The notes: a model not told the origin generated them from the sequence alone. A stretch of 7,744 bases of DNA from Polaromonas sp. (GCA_013205645.1 JABMMH010000006.1:1-7744); one strand, 5' to 3'. Counted from the first letter of the stretch, positions 1 to 6,990 are shown. Translations and numbers: made by a program.

Positions 1-602
1 AGGCCTTTGGTACGCGCCAAATGGCTGGCTTGCGAGCGGCTTTTCACGTTGAGCCGGCGGAACAGGCGCCACAAATGCACCTTGACGGTGTGCTCGCTGA
101 TTTGCAGTTCTTCGGCAATGTCGCGGTTGCTCAGGCCTCGGTCGAGCATGACCAGCAATTGTTTTTGCCGTTTAGAAAGCTTTTCAGGGACTGTGCCTGA
201 CTCGCCGTCTGGGTCCTCGACCAAGAAGACCCGCAGCGCGTTGGAGATTTCAGTGGCACCAGCTGACTTCTGCACATACGCGTCAGCGCCGGCTTCGATC
301 GAGAGGTCTTCGTAGTCCAGGGCTGAAGCGGCTGACAGCACGACCAAGGGAATGTCGGGGTACAGCAGTTTGAGTTCGCGCACACCAGACACGCCATGCG
401 TATCTGGTAGCTTTAGGTCCAGACAAATGAGTTCTGGGATGCCATGCTTTTCTATCGCAGGCGTCACGGCCGCAACGCGGTCAAGCTCAACAATATTGGC
501 TTTGCTGTTGAGGCGACGAACCAGCATCACAACGGCTTCCCGCATGAGGGGATGGTCGTCGACGACAAAAATGCTCATGGATTTTAGTGAATCAGTTGTC
601 AT
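1..602 (-). CDS. NarL/FixJ-family response regulator with LuxR-type HTH (3' end cut by window)
   Basis: Two-component response regulator, expected to be phosphorylated by a sensor kinase and then to bind DNA in the cytoplasm. The 200 complete codons seen here contain a receiver domain at about residues 9-128, with the acidic pair D15/D16 in VVDDHP, the likely phospho-acceptor D62 in CLDLKLPD, the switch residue S90 in VVLSAA and the conserved lysine K112 in YVQKS. A LuxR-type helix-turn-helix follows at about 142-198, with GLSNRDIAEELQIS and HTVKVH as typical motifs. The frame stays open to base 1, so a short C-terminal piece is missing. The ATG at 602 is bounded by an in-frame TAA at 611-609. 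A second ATG at 578 starts directly at the receiver (MSIFVVDDHP) and is equally plausible; neither has a clear Shine-Dalgarno sequence. No sensor kinase is visible in the window, and the target genes cannot be told. Confidence 0.93.
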   Translation of the reverse strand, partial: MTTDSLKSMSIFVVDDHPLMREAVVMLVRRLNSKANIVELDRVAAVTPAIEKHGIPELICLDLKLPDTHGVSGVRELKLLYPDIPLVVLSAASALDYEDLSIEAGADAYVQKSAGATEISNALRVFLVEDPDGESGTVPEKLSKRQKQLLVMLDRGLSNRDIAEELQISEHTVKVHLWRLFRRLNVKSRSQASHLARTKG

Positions 603-746
603 AGAAATTTATTCAGATACGTTCATGGCCGGATTGAAAACTGCCATAAATCTTAACAGTTGACTTTTGACCGCAAACAGTGAAACTACTTACGTGAACT
701 ATTTTATTGGCCAATTATTACCTATTTGGATAATATATATTTGCAA
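603..746. other. AT-rich intergenic region between trpS and the response regulator gene
   Basis: This 144-base gap is the longest non-coding stretch and is clearly richer in A and T than the flanking genes. Both neighbours lie on the minus strand, so it should hold the end of the trpS transcript and probably the promoter of the response regulator. On the minus strand, TTGCGG (676-671) and TAAGAT (655-650) resemble -35 and -10 boxes, but they are only 15 bases apart, so this is a weak candidate. Another AT-rich stretch at 740-731 could also serve as a -10 region. I see no GC-rich hairpin followed by a T-run, so no intrinsic terminator is supported. Confidence 0.6.
706..715. promoter_or_regulatory. 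Perfect 10-base palindrome ATTGGCCAAT, possible operator
   Basis: The sequence ATTGGCCAAT is a perfect inverted repeat within the AT-rich gap, about 104 bases upstream of the response regulator start at 602. Its position would suit a binding site for a dimeric regulator. Short palindromes also occur by chance, the arms extend no further without mismatches, and no second copy was noticed nearby. Confidence 0.2.
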
Positions 747-2033
747 TTAGTCCATTTGCATCAGAGCTGCGGCGAGGTCTTCAGCGCTAACACCTTGGAC
801 GGACTCTAGTTTGTCTTGGAGTCCTGCCAAGGCTTGTGAGCCCTGCTTTTGCAGTTGGGCAATGGCGGCGGCGGCTTCGCGTGGCGATTCAAAGCTCAGG
901 CTTTGCAGTAGCAAACGCCCCCTGGCATCCACCAGTTTGAAGTAAAAAAGCCCGTCTTTTTCGCGGTATTGCTTGAGCGTCGGCTTGGCAATTTTCACGC
1001 TTTTGGCGCTGGCTGTTTCGGTGCTGCTGCGCAGATTGCGCAGGCCGACGTTTTGTCGCAGCGTCGCCATGAAGGGCATCGTCAGACGTCGCGCTTTGAG
1101 CGCACCAGCTTGCAAAATATCTTCCAGCTTGCCGGGATCGTTGATCAGCGCTTCGTAGCTGTCGCGCATCGGTGCAATTTCGCGGTCGATGCGCTCAAAC
1201 AAAACTTGCTTGGCATCGCCCCAAGCGATGCCTTCAGCATAGGCTGCGCGCAAGGCAGTCGTTTCTTCGGTGCTGGCAAAGGCTTGGTAAATCTCGAACA
1301 AGGCCGAGCCTTCGCAGGTCTTGGCTTCGCCCGGTGCTTTGGAGTCGGTGACGATACCGGCGATTTGCTTGCGCAGCTGCTCACGCGGTGCAAACAGCGC
1401 AATGGTGTTGTCGTAGCTCTTGCTCATCTTGCGGCCGTCCAGCCCGGGCAGCGTGGCCACCGAGGCTTCGATCAAGGCTTCGGGCAAGACCATGTGCTCG
1501 CCATACAGATGGTTGAAGCTCTGGGCGATGTCTCTGGCCATCTCAATGTGCTGAATCTGGTCGCGTCCAACCGGCACTTGGTTGGCCTTGAACAGCAAAA
1601 TATCAGCCGCCATCAGCACCGGGTACATGAAGAGGCCGGCCGTCACATCGGCGTCGGCGTCGTGGCCGCTGGCGGTGTTTTTATCGACCGAGGCTTTGTA
1701 GGCGTGAGCGCGGTTCAGCAAACCCTTGCCGGTGACGCAAGTCAGCAGCCAGCAGAGTTCAGGGATTTCAGGAATGTCGGACTGCCGATAAAACGTCACC
1801 CGCTCTGGATCCAGCCCTGCGGCCAACCAAGTGGCGGCGATCTCAAGCGTGGAGCGCTGAATGCGCGCTGGCTCGCCGACCTTGATCAACGCGTGGTAGT
1901 CGGCCAAGAAGTAAAAACTCTCAGCGCCGGGCGCCAGACTGGCCCTGACAGCTGGGCGAATGGCGCCCACGTAGTTGCCTAAATGGGGCGTGCCCGAAGT
2001 GGTGATGCCGGTCAGGACGCGCAGTGGACTCAT
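747..2033 (-). CDS. trpS: Tryptophanyl-tRNA synthetase, long form with C-terminal extension
   Basis: Class I aminoacyl-tRNA synthetase that charges tRNA-Trp with tryptophan using ATP in the cytoplasm. The HIGH-type motif is TPHLGN at residues 15-20 and the KMSKS motif is at 202-206. MYPVLMAADILL (136-147) and GRDQIQHIEMARDIA (157-171) are also typical of TrpRS. At 428 residues it is much longer than the roughly 330-residue E. coli enzyme. The extra length includes an internal stretch around 112-132 and a C-terminal tail from about 345, both of which I associate with the long TrpRS of beta- and some gammaproteobacteria. Residues 357-400 of the tail resemble a YegP/DUF1508-like unit. The ATG at 2033 gives a normal N-terminus immediately before the first strand (LRVLTGITTSG). 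Only a weak GAG lies upstream as a ribosome site. The gene follows the M50 protease gene by 70 bases and ends with TAA. Confidence 0.97.
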   Translation of the reverse strand: MSPLRVLTGITTSGTPHLGNYVGAIRPAVRASLAPGAESFYFLADYHALIKVGEPARIQRSTLEIAATWLAAGLDPERVTFYRQSDIPEIPELCWLLTCVTGKGLLNRAHAYKASVDKNTASGHDADADVTAGLFMYPVLMAADILLFKANQVPVGRDQIQHIEMARDIAQSFNHLYGEHMVLPEALIEASVATLPGLDGRKMSKSYDNTIALFAPREQLRKQIAGIVTDSKAPGEAKTCEGSALFEIYQAFASTEETTALRAAYAEGIAWGDAKQVLFERIDREIAPMRDSYEALINDPGKLEDILQAGALKARRLTMPFMATLRQNVGLRNLRSSTETASAKSVKIAKPTLKQYREKDGLFYFKLVDARGRLLLQSLSFESPREAAAAIAQLQKQGSQALAGLQDKLESVQGVSAEDLAAALMQMD

Positions 2034-2103
2034 GAGAACTCAGACTTCAAAAGATGCAGGAATTGCAAAAAAGAGAGGGTCGCCGTGACTGTCGCGATGG
2101 CTT

Positions 2104-2772
2104 CTAGCGCAGCAAGAAGGCCAGCGGCGACAACAGGGTTTGTAGCGTGCTGTAGGTGAAGGTCATCAGCGGACGCATCCAGAACGAGCTGATCACGCCT
2201 GTCAGCACCAAGCCCATGACGATGAAAAATCCCCACGGCTCAACCCGCGAGACCATATTGGCTTGTCGCCACGGTAACAAACCGACCAAAATCCGGCCAC
2301 CGTCGAGCGGCGGCAGCGGGAACAGGTTGAAGACGAACATGACCACGTTCACCAGCATGCCCGCACGGCACATATCGATCAAAAAACGCTCGGTGATGCC
2401 AGCACTGGTCGCCATGTAAAACACCGCACCCCACAGCAAGGCCTGGATAAAGTTGGCACCGGGGCCCGCCAACGCGACCCACACCATGTGTTGCTTGGGC
2501 TTGCGTAAATTACCGAATCGAATCGGCACCGGTTTGGCGTAACCGAACAAAAACGTGCCCGAGGTCGCGATGTACAGCATCAGCGGCATCGCGATGGTGC
2601 CGATCGGGTCAATGTGTTTGACCGGGTTCAGGGTCACCCGACCCAGCATCCAAGCGGTGTTGTCACCAAAGTAGCGGGCCACATAGCCGTGCGCTGCTTC
2701 GTGCACAGTGATCGCGAAGATCACCGGAATAGCGTAGATCGCGATGGTCTGAATGATGTTGGCAAAGTCCAT
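2104..2772 (-). CDS. M50-family site-2-type zinc metalloprotease, integral membrane
   Basis: Small membrane-embedded metalloprotease of the M50 (site-2 protease-like) family, 222 residues. The zinc-binding and catalytic motif is HEAAH at residues 24-28 within the first hydrophobic segment. The third zinc ligand is expected to be D157 in NLFPLPPLDGG (149-159), the other hallmark of the family. Hydrophobic segments lie at about 5-30, 55-75, 95-122, 135-155 and 180-197, so the protein is almost entirely membrane-spanning. No PDZ or CBS domain is attached, unlike RseP or SpoIVFB-like members, so it belongs to the minimal group for which substrates are generally unknown. Genes of this type commonly sit beside trpS in Burkholderiales as I recall them. 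The ATG at 2772 is preceded by GAGA ten bases upstream, inside an 11-base repeat also found before yciO. It starts 29 bases after the yciO stop. Confidence 0.93.
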   Translation of the reverse strand: MDFANIIQTIAIYAIPVIFAITVHEAAHGYVARYFGDNTAWMLGRVTLNPVKHIDPIGTIAMPLMLYIATSGTFLFGYAKPVPIRFGNLRKPKQHMVWVALAGPGANFIQALLWGAVFYMATSAGITERFLIDMCRAGMLVNVVMFVFNLFPLPPLDGGRILVGLLPWRQANMVSRVEPWGFFIVMGLVLTGVISSFWMRPLMTFTYSTLQTLLSPLAFLLR

Positions 2773-2777
2773 GACCA

Positions 2778-2788
2778 GATTGTCTCAG
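2778..2788 (-). repeat. 11-base repeat CTGAGACAATC before the M50 protease start (copy 1)
   Basis: On the minus strand CTGAGACAATC ends five bases before the ATG at 2772. An identical copy lies five bases before the yciO ATG (3443-3453). The GAGA inside it (2786-2783) is ten bases from the start codon and is the only plausible Shine-Dalgarno core here. Confidence 0.6.
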
Positions 2789-2801
2789 ACGCAGCGCTGA
2801 T

Positions 2802-3437
2802 TCACAGACCGAGCACGGCCAAGTCGCCGCGGCCTTGGCGCACGATGATGGCGTCACCGCCGTTGCTCATGCCGGTCAGGTCAATCACGGTGGTGGCTTC
2901 TAGCGGGCAAGCACCGGCGTCGACCACGGCGGCGAGTTCGTGCTCATAGTGCCGCCGGATCGCTTCAGCATCGTTCAGCGGCTCGGTCTCGCCGCGCGGA
3001 ATCAACGTGGTCGCCAGCAGCGGCGAGCCGTGCAGTTCGAGCAGGGCTTGCAGGGTTTTGTGGTCGGGCACGCGCAGGCCAATGGTCTTGCGTGACGGGT
3101 GGCTGAGCCGGCGCGGCACTTCTTTGCTGGCTTCCAAAATGAAGGTGTAGGGGCCAGGCGTGGCCGCTTTGATCAGCCGGAACTGCTTGTTGTCGACACG
3201 CGCGTAATTGGCCAGCTCGCTCAGGTCGCGGCACAAAATGGTCAGGTGGTGCTTGTCGTCGACCCCGCGAATGCGGCGCAAGCTGTCGGCAGCGGCTTTG
3301 TCGTCTAGGTGGCAGACCAGCGCGTAGCTGGAGTCGGTCGGCACCGCCGCCACACCGCCGCGGGCCAACAGCGCGACGGCCTGCTTGAGCAGGCGTGGTT
3401 GTGGGTTGTCGGGATGAACTTCAAAATATTGGGCCAT
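2802..3437 (-). CDS. yciO: YciO, TsaC/Sua5-family protein (threonylcarbamoyladenylate synthase-like)
   Basis: A member of the TsaC/Sua5/YciO (YrdC-like) superfamily, whose best-known members make L-threonylcarbamoyl-AMP for the t6A modification of tRNA. The 211 residues align from memory with E. coli YciO over nearly the whole length: HPDNPQPRL at 8-16, PTDSSYAL at 33-40, CRDLSELANY at 69-78, TPGPYTFIL at 93-101, KEVPRRL at 105-111, RKTIGLRVP at 116-124, TTVIDLT at 182-188 and VRQGRGD at 199-205. At positions where true TsaC/Sua5 proteins carry KxR and SxN motifs it has RIR (55-57) and ATTL (142-145), as YciO does. It is therefore more likely a YciO paralogue than the main t6A enzyme, and its exact reaction is uncertain. 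The ATG at 3437 lies 17 bases after the transporter stop, so co-transcription is likely. Confidence 0.93.
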   Translation of the reverse strand: MAQYFEVHPDNPQPRLLKQAVALLARGGVAAVPTDSSYALVCHLDDKAAADSLRRIRGVDDKHHLTILCRDLSELANYARVDNKQFRLIKAATPGPYTFILEASKEVPRRLSHPSRKTIGLRVPDHKTLQALLELHGSPLLATTLIPRGETEPLNDAEAIRRHYEHELAAVVDAGACPLEATTVIDLTGMSNGGDAIIVRQGRGDLAVLGL

Positions 3438-3442
3438 GGTTT

Positions 3443-3453
3443 GATTGTCTCAG
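3443..3453 (-). repeat. 11-base repeat CTGAGACAATC before the yciO start (copy 2)
   Basis: Identical in sequence and in distance to the start codon (five bases) to the copy at 2778-2788. The GAGA core at 3451-3448 could act as a ribosome-binding site at a spacing of ten bases. Beyond the 11 bases, the five bases next to the start codons differ (AAACC here, TGGTC before the M50 gene). Confidence 0.6.
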
Positions 3454-3454
3454 C

Positions 3455-4360
3455 TCAGGATTCGACCGGTTGCAGTTTGATCTTCTTCAGGGCTTGGCTT
3501 TCGCGTGCGGTCAACCAAGCACCGAGTGCGCCGCAGAGCGCGATCAAGCCGATGCCGACCAGCGACCAGCCATCGGGCACATGTGAAAAAACCAGCCAGC
3601 CGCCGAGCATGGCAAAGCCGATCTGGGCGTAGAAAAACGGCGTCAAGGTGGCTGCGGTGGTGCGCGTGTAGGCCAAGATCAGCAACAAGTGGCCGGCGGT
3701 AGCGGCCAGTCCCATCAACATCAAACCTGCCCAAAGCCACCACGATGGCAGCGAGGTCCAGACAAAAGGCAGCGCCAGGGACGCGATCAGCGTGCCGACC
3801 CAGCCGGTATAAAAATGCATGGTGACCGGGTCTTCGGTGCGGGCCAGTTTGCTGGTGAGTACCTGAAACCACGAGTTGGTGACCACCACCACCAAGGGAA
3901 AGAAAGTCGGCCAACCAAAGTGTTCACTGCCTGGCCGGATGATGATGAGTGTGCCCAGAAAGCCGCCGATGATCAGCGACCAACGCAGCTTTGAGACGCG
4001 CTCATCCAGCGCGGTGGCGGCCAGCAAGGTGATCGCCAGCGGGACGATGGCGACAACCGAGGTGAACTCGGCCACCGGCATGTGCTTGAGGCTCAAAAAG
4101 GCGAACAAGCTGCTGGTCAGCAACAGCAGACCGCGCAACAGCTGGAACTTCGGGTGGGCCGTGCGGAGTGAGCGCCAACCGCGCGCTGGCAAGACCACGA
4201 GGGTGGTGGCCACGGCCTGAAAAAAATAGCGAAACCACAGCGCCATCAGCAAAGGCACGCCGGTGCTGATGAGTTTGGTGGTGGTGTCGAGGGTGGCAAA
4301 ACAGGCCACGGCTGCAATCACCAGTGCAATGCCCCCAACGGCTGAGGGCGCGTGCCTCAC
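3455..4360 (-). CDS. EamA/DMT-superfamily membrane transporter, ten helices
   Basis: Inner-membrane transporter or exporter of the drug/metabolite transporter superfamily (EamA domains), 301 residues. Ten hydrophobic segments can be placed at about 9-29, 36-57, 73-90, 95-117, 126-142, 150-170, 182-202, 208-230, 238-259 and 264-285. They form two repeats of five, the duplicated EamA layout. Family-like features include ALWFRYFFQA (40-49) after helix one, the short loop SLKHMPVAEFTSV (90-102), and the LDERVSKLRW turn (118-127) before the end of the first repeat. The tail KKIKLQ is basic and probably cytoplasmic. The substrate cannot be predicted; members carry amino acids, nucleotide-related metabolites or sugars. 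The start is GTG at 4360, overlapping the TGA of the PHP gene by four bases (GTGA), and GGAAG at 4375-4371 lies ten bases upstream. This implies translational coupling with the PHP gene. Confidence 0.92.
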   Translation of the reverse strand: MRHAPSAVGGIALVIAAVACFATLDTTTKLISTGVPLLMALWFRYFFQAVATTLVVLPARGWRSLRTAHPKFQLLRGLLLLTSSLFAFLSLKHMPVAEFTSVVAIVPLAITLLAATALDERVSKLRWSLIIGGFLGTLIIIRPGSEHFGWPTFFPLVVVVTNSWFQVLTSKLARTEDPVTMHFYTGWVGTLIASLALPFVWTSLPSWWLWAGLMLMGLAATAGHLLLILAYTRTTAATLTPFFYAQIGFAMLGGWLVFSHVPDGWSLVGIGLIALCGALGAWLTARESQALKKIKLQPVES

Positions 4361-5217
4361 TGGATGCGGTCTTCCAGCAAGCTCCAGACCGGTGTCAGTT
4401 GGCCCGGTAAAAAGGGCAGGGTGCCGAGGTCAATACGGCTCTCGTCGGGGCTGTGAAAGTCACTGCCGCGTGACGCTGCCAGGCCATGCTCTAAAGCAGT
4501 TTCGGCGTACTTCACGGCCTCTTGCACGGTGTGGCTGCCGGTCACGACTTCAACCGCCAAGCCGCCATGGGTTTTGAATTCGGTGAACAGCGCGTACTCT
4601 TCATTCGGGGTGAATTTGTAGCGGGCTGGGTGGGCGATGACAGCCACACCGTGCGCCTCGGTGATCCAAGTCACGGCATTTTTCAAGCTGGCCCAGCGGT
4701 GCGGCACATAGCCGGGTTTGCCTTCGGTCAGGTATTTGCGAAAGACTTCAGAGGTTTCTTTGCAGACGCCGGACTCGACCAAAAAGCGCGCAAAGTGCGT
4801 GCGTGAAATCAGTTCCGGGTTGCCGACAAATTTCAAGGCACCTTCGTAAGCGCCCTGAATGCCGACCTTGGCCAAGCCGTCGGACATTTCCATTGCGCGT
4901 TCGCGGCGGCCGCCACGCGTGTCGCGCAAGCCTTGCTTTAAAGCCGCGTCATCTGGGTCAAACCCCAGCCCGACGATGTGCACGGTTTCGCCTGCAAAGG
5001 TGACCGAAATTTCAGTGCCGGTCAGGTAGTGCATACCTTGCGCTTTGGCGGCGGCTGCGGCGCGGTGCTGACCGCCGACTTCATCGTGGTCTGTCAGGGC
5101 CCACAGCTGAACGCCGTTGAGCTTGGCGCGCTCGGCTAAGACTTCTGGGGTTAGCGTGCCGTCGGAGACGATGGAGTGGCAATGCAAGTCCGCATTAAGG
5201 ATATTTTTTGAGATCAC
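4357..5217 (-). CDS. PHP-domain metal-dependent phosphoesterase, YciV/RNase AM (TrpH) type
   Basis: Cytoplasmic PHP-fold phosphoesterase of 286 residues. The metal-binding residues are visible in order: H12 and H14 in DLHCHS, D19 in SDG, D43/H44/D45 in LTDHDE, E69 in GTEIS, H80 in ETVHIVG, H141 in RTHFARFLV, H196 in IAHPARY, and D253/H255 in GSDFHSP. The last two motifs and the overall length match the E. coli YciV (Rnm, TrpH) group. Members are described as a 5'-3' exoribonuclease (RNase AM) and as phosphatases acting on 3',5'-nucleotide bisphosphates; either activity is inferred here. The start is GTG at 5217, with an in-frame TAG only a few codons upstream (5229-5227), so no longer start exists and the conserved DLHCHS begins at residue 10. 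No good Shine-Dalgarno is visible in the AT-rich leader. The gene starts 36 bases after recJ ends and overlaps the transporter gene by four bases. Confidence 0.93.
   Translation of the reverse strand: MISKNILNADLHCHSIVSDGTLTPEVLAERAKLNGVQLWALTDHDEVGGQHRAAAAAKAQGMHYLTGTEISVTFAGETVHIVGLGFDPDDAALKQGLRDTRGGRRERAMEMSDGLAKVGIQGAYEGALKFVGNPELISRTHFARFLVESGVCKETSEVFRKYLTEGKPGYVPHRWASLKNAVTWITEAHGVAVIAHPARYKFTPNEEYALFTEFKTHGGLAVEVVTGSHTVQEAVKYAETALEHGLAASRGSDFHSPDESRIDLGTLPFLPGQLTPVWSLLEDRIQ
4371..4375 (-). promoter_or_regulatory. Shine-Dalgarno GGAAG for the GTG-started transporter gene
   Basis: GGAAG on the minus strand lies inside the end of the PHP gene, ten bases before the GTG at 4360. It supports the use of this non-ATG start and the GTGA overlap arrangement. 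Confidence 0.5.
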
Positions 5218-5253
5218 GTTTTTATTCTAGGCTCATTGGTCAATTCGGGCATG

Positions 5254-6990
5254 TCAAAGCTCAGCGCCTTCGACCAGAAAACGCACGCGCCGCACGCCTT
5301 GCCACTCGTCAGCGTCCAAGCGGAACGCCAGGGTGACCTTGGCTGGCAGCGATTCAGTGCGACCAAACCAGATGCCGTCGACCGGCTGACCGTGGTGTTT
5401 GAGTTTGAGTGCGAGGTGCTTTTCGCCGACCAGTCGCTGCGAGACCACTTCGAGTTCTTCGCTGAACGTCGGCGCGGCAAAACCTTGTCCCCAAACGGCG
5501 GTGTGCAGCGTGTCGACCACATCGGTGCGCCGGTATTCAGGTGCCAGTGGGCCGTCGGTGTCTAAGCGGCGCGTCAACGTCCCAGCGTCCAGCCACTCAT
5601 GGGCGACTTCTTGCAAGGCTTGTTCGAACGTGTCGAAGTTTTCCTCGTCGATGGTGCAGCCGGCGGCCATGGCATGACCGCCGAAGCGCAGCAGCACACC
5701 CGGATGGCGCTTGGCCACCAAGTCCAGAGCGTCGCGCAAGTGAAAACCTGGAATCGAGCGGCCGGAGCCTTTGAGTTCGTGTTCTTTGCCGGGGGCTTGG
5801 CTGGCCGCAAAGACAAAGGTTGGGCGGTGCATTTTGTCTTTGATGCGCGAGGCCACGATGCCGACCACGCCTTCATGAAAATCAGGGTCAAAAATCGCGA
5901 TCGCTGGTGGCGGCGCTTCGTCTTCGTCAATCATGGCGTCCGCTGCCAGTTCGGCCTGCTCGCGCATGCCGGCTTCAATGTCGCGGCGCTCGCGGTTGAT
6001 GCTGTCTAGCGTTTTGGCGAGTTCTTCACCGCGTGCCAAGTCGTCGGTCAGCAGGCATTCAATGCCCAGCGTCATGTCGGACAGGCGTCCGGCCGCATTG
6101 ATACGCGGGCCGAGTGCAAAGCCGAAGTCGAAGGCCGTGGCCACATTCGCTTGTCGGCCAGCCGCTACAAACAAACCTTTGACGCCGGCTTGCAACGCGC
6201 CGGCACGAATGCGCTTCAGGCCTTGTGCCACCAAGCGTCGGTTGTTCGGGTCGAGCTTGACCACGTCGGCCACGGTGCCAAGGGCTACCAGCGGCAGCAA
6301 AGCATCGAGCTTGGGTTGGCTGGCAGTGTCAAACACGCCGCGCTGGCGCAGCTCGGCGCGCAGGGCGAGCAGCACATAAAACATCACGCCGACGCCGGCG
6401 ATGGACTTGCTCTCAAACGTGCAGGCGGGCTGGTTCGGGTTGACGATGACGTCGGCGTCGGGCAGCACAATGTCGCCGTTCAGCAGCGCAGGCAGGTGGT
6501 GGTCGGTCACCAGCACTTGCATGCCCAGCGCCTTGGCCCGCGCCACGCCGTCCATGCTGGCGATGCCGTTGTCGACGGTCACCAACAGGTCGGCGCCAGC
6601 GGCTTTGACGCGCTCGGAAATCGCCGCCGTCAAGCCATAGCCGTCGACCACGCGGTCGGGCACCAGGTAACTCACACTGGAAAAATTCAGCGGCGCACCG
6701 AGCAGCCGCAGGCCGCGCACGCCAACCGCGCAAGCGGTTGCGCCGTCGCAGTCGTAGTCGGCGACGATGCAGATCTTGCGACCCGCTGCCATGGTGTCGG
6801 CCAGTAGCACCGCGGCTTCTGCCGCGCCGTGCAGCGCGCTGGGCGGCAGCAGCCGCGCCAAGCCGTCGTCAAGTTCATCTGGGCTGAGCACGCCGCGCGC
6901 GGCATACAACTGCGCCAGCAGCGGGTGCACACCGGCTTGTTGCAGCGCCCAAACGCTGCGCGGGGGTGCATCTCTGACAGTGATTTTCAT
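5254..6990 (-). CDS. recJ: Single-stranded-DNA-specific 5'-3' exonuclease RecJ
   Basis: RecJ digests single-stranded DNA 5' to 3' in RecF-pathway recombination, mismatch repair and base excision repair. The 578 residues match the usual proteobacterial length (E. coli about 577). DHH-superfamily motifs are intact: ADYDCDGATA at 77-86 (D78, D80, D82), TVDNGI at 138-143, TDHHLP at 162-167 with the DHH triad 163-165, and GTVADVV at 238-244. FALGPRINAAGRLSD follows at 291-305. The DHHA1 part carries GSGRSIPGFHLRDAL (408-422) and RFGGHAMAAGC (435-445). The C-terminal section (about 490-575) fits the OB-fold DNA-binding domain. The ATG at 6990 overlaps the TGA of the RpfE-like gene by four bases (ATGA) and has GGAGA just upstream. 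No key residue is missing, so the enzyme should be active. Confidence 0.98.
   Translation of the reverse strand: MKITVRDAPPRSVWALQQAGVHPLLAQLYAARGVLSPDELDDGLARLLPPSALHGAAEAAVLLADTMAAGRKICIVADYDCDGATACAVGVRGLRLLGAPLNFSSVSYLVPDRVVDGYGLTAAISERVKAAGADLLVTVDNGIASMDGVARAKALGMQVLVTDHHLPALLNGDIVLPDADVIVNPNQPACTFESKSIAGVGVMFYVLLALRAELRQRGVFDTASQPKLDALLPLVALGTVADVVKLDPNNRRLVAQGLKRIRAGALQAGVKGLFVAAGRQANVATAFDFGFALGPRINAAGRLSDMTLGIECLLTDDLARGEELAKTLDSINRERRDIEAGMREQAELAADAMIDEDEAPPPAIAIFDPDFHEGVVGIVASRIKDKMHRPTFVFAASQAPGKEHELKGSGRSIPGFHLRDALDLVAKRHPGVLLRFGGHAMAAGCTIDEENFDTFEQALQEVAHEWLDAGTLTRRLDTDGPLAPEYRRTDVVDTLHTAVWGQGFAAPTFSEELEVVSQRLVGEKHLALKLKHHGQPVDGIWFGRTESLPAKVTLAFRLDADEWQGVRRVRFLVEGAEL

Noticed and set aside
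660..695. Plus-strand promoter from TTGACT or TTGACC
   Set aside because: At 17-base spacing the -10 positions read AAACTA or TTACGT, both poor matches, and no plus-strand gene follows.
969..1982. Open frame of 337 codons on the plus strand, antisense to trpS
   Set aside because: It lies wholly inside trpS, whose motifs are unmistakable. The translation shows no recognisable domain and the composition of a mirror frame in GC-rich DNA.
2034..2103. Possible leader or attenuator before trpS, with a T6 run and repeated GCGAC
   Set aside because: The two GCGAC words are direct rather than inverted repeats, no stable stem precedes the T-run, and no Trp-codon leader peptide was seen. T-box riboswitches are mostly found in Gram-positive bacteria.
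3450..3914. Second minus-strand frame within the transporter gene
   Set aside because: It is an out-of-frame shadow with many H, R and L residues and no membrane pattern, whereas the main frame gives ten clear hydrophobic helices.
6151..6807. Open frame of 218 codons on the plus strand, antisense to recJ
   Set aside because: It is rich in H, Q, V, G and A, has no family-like motif, and overlaps the conserved DHH core of recJ on the other strand.
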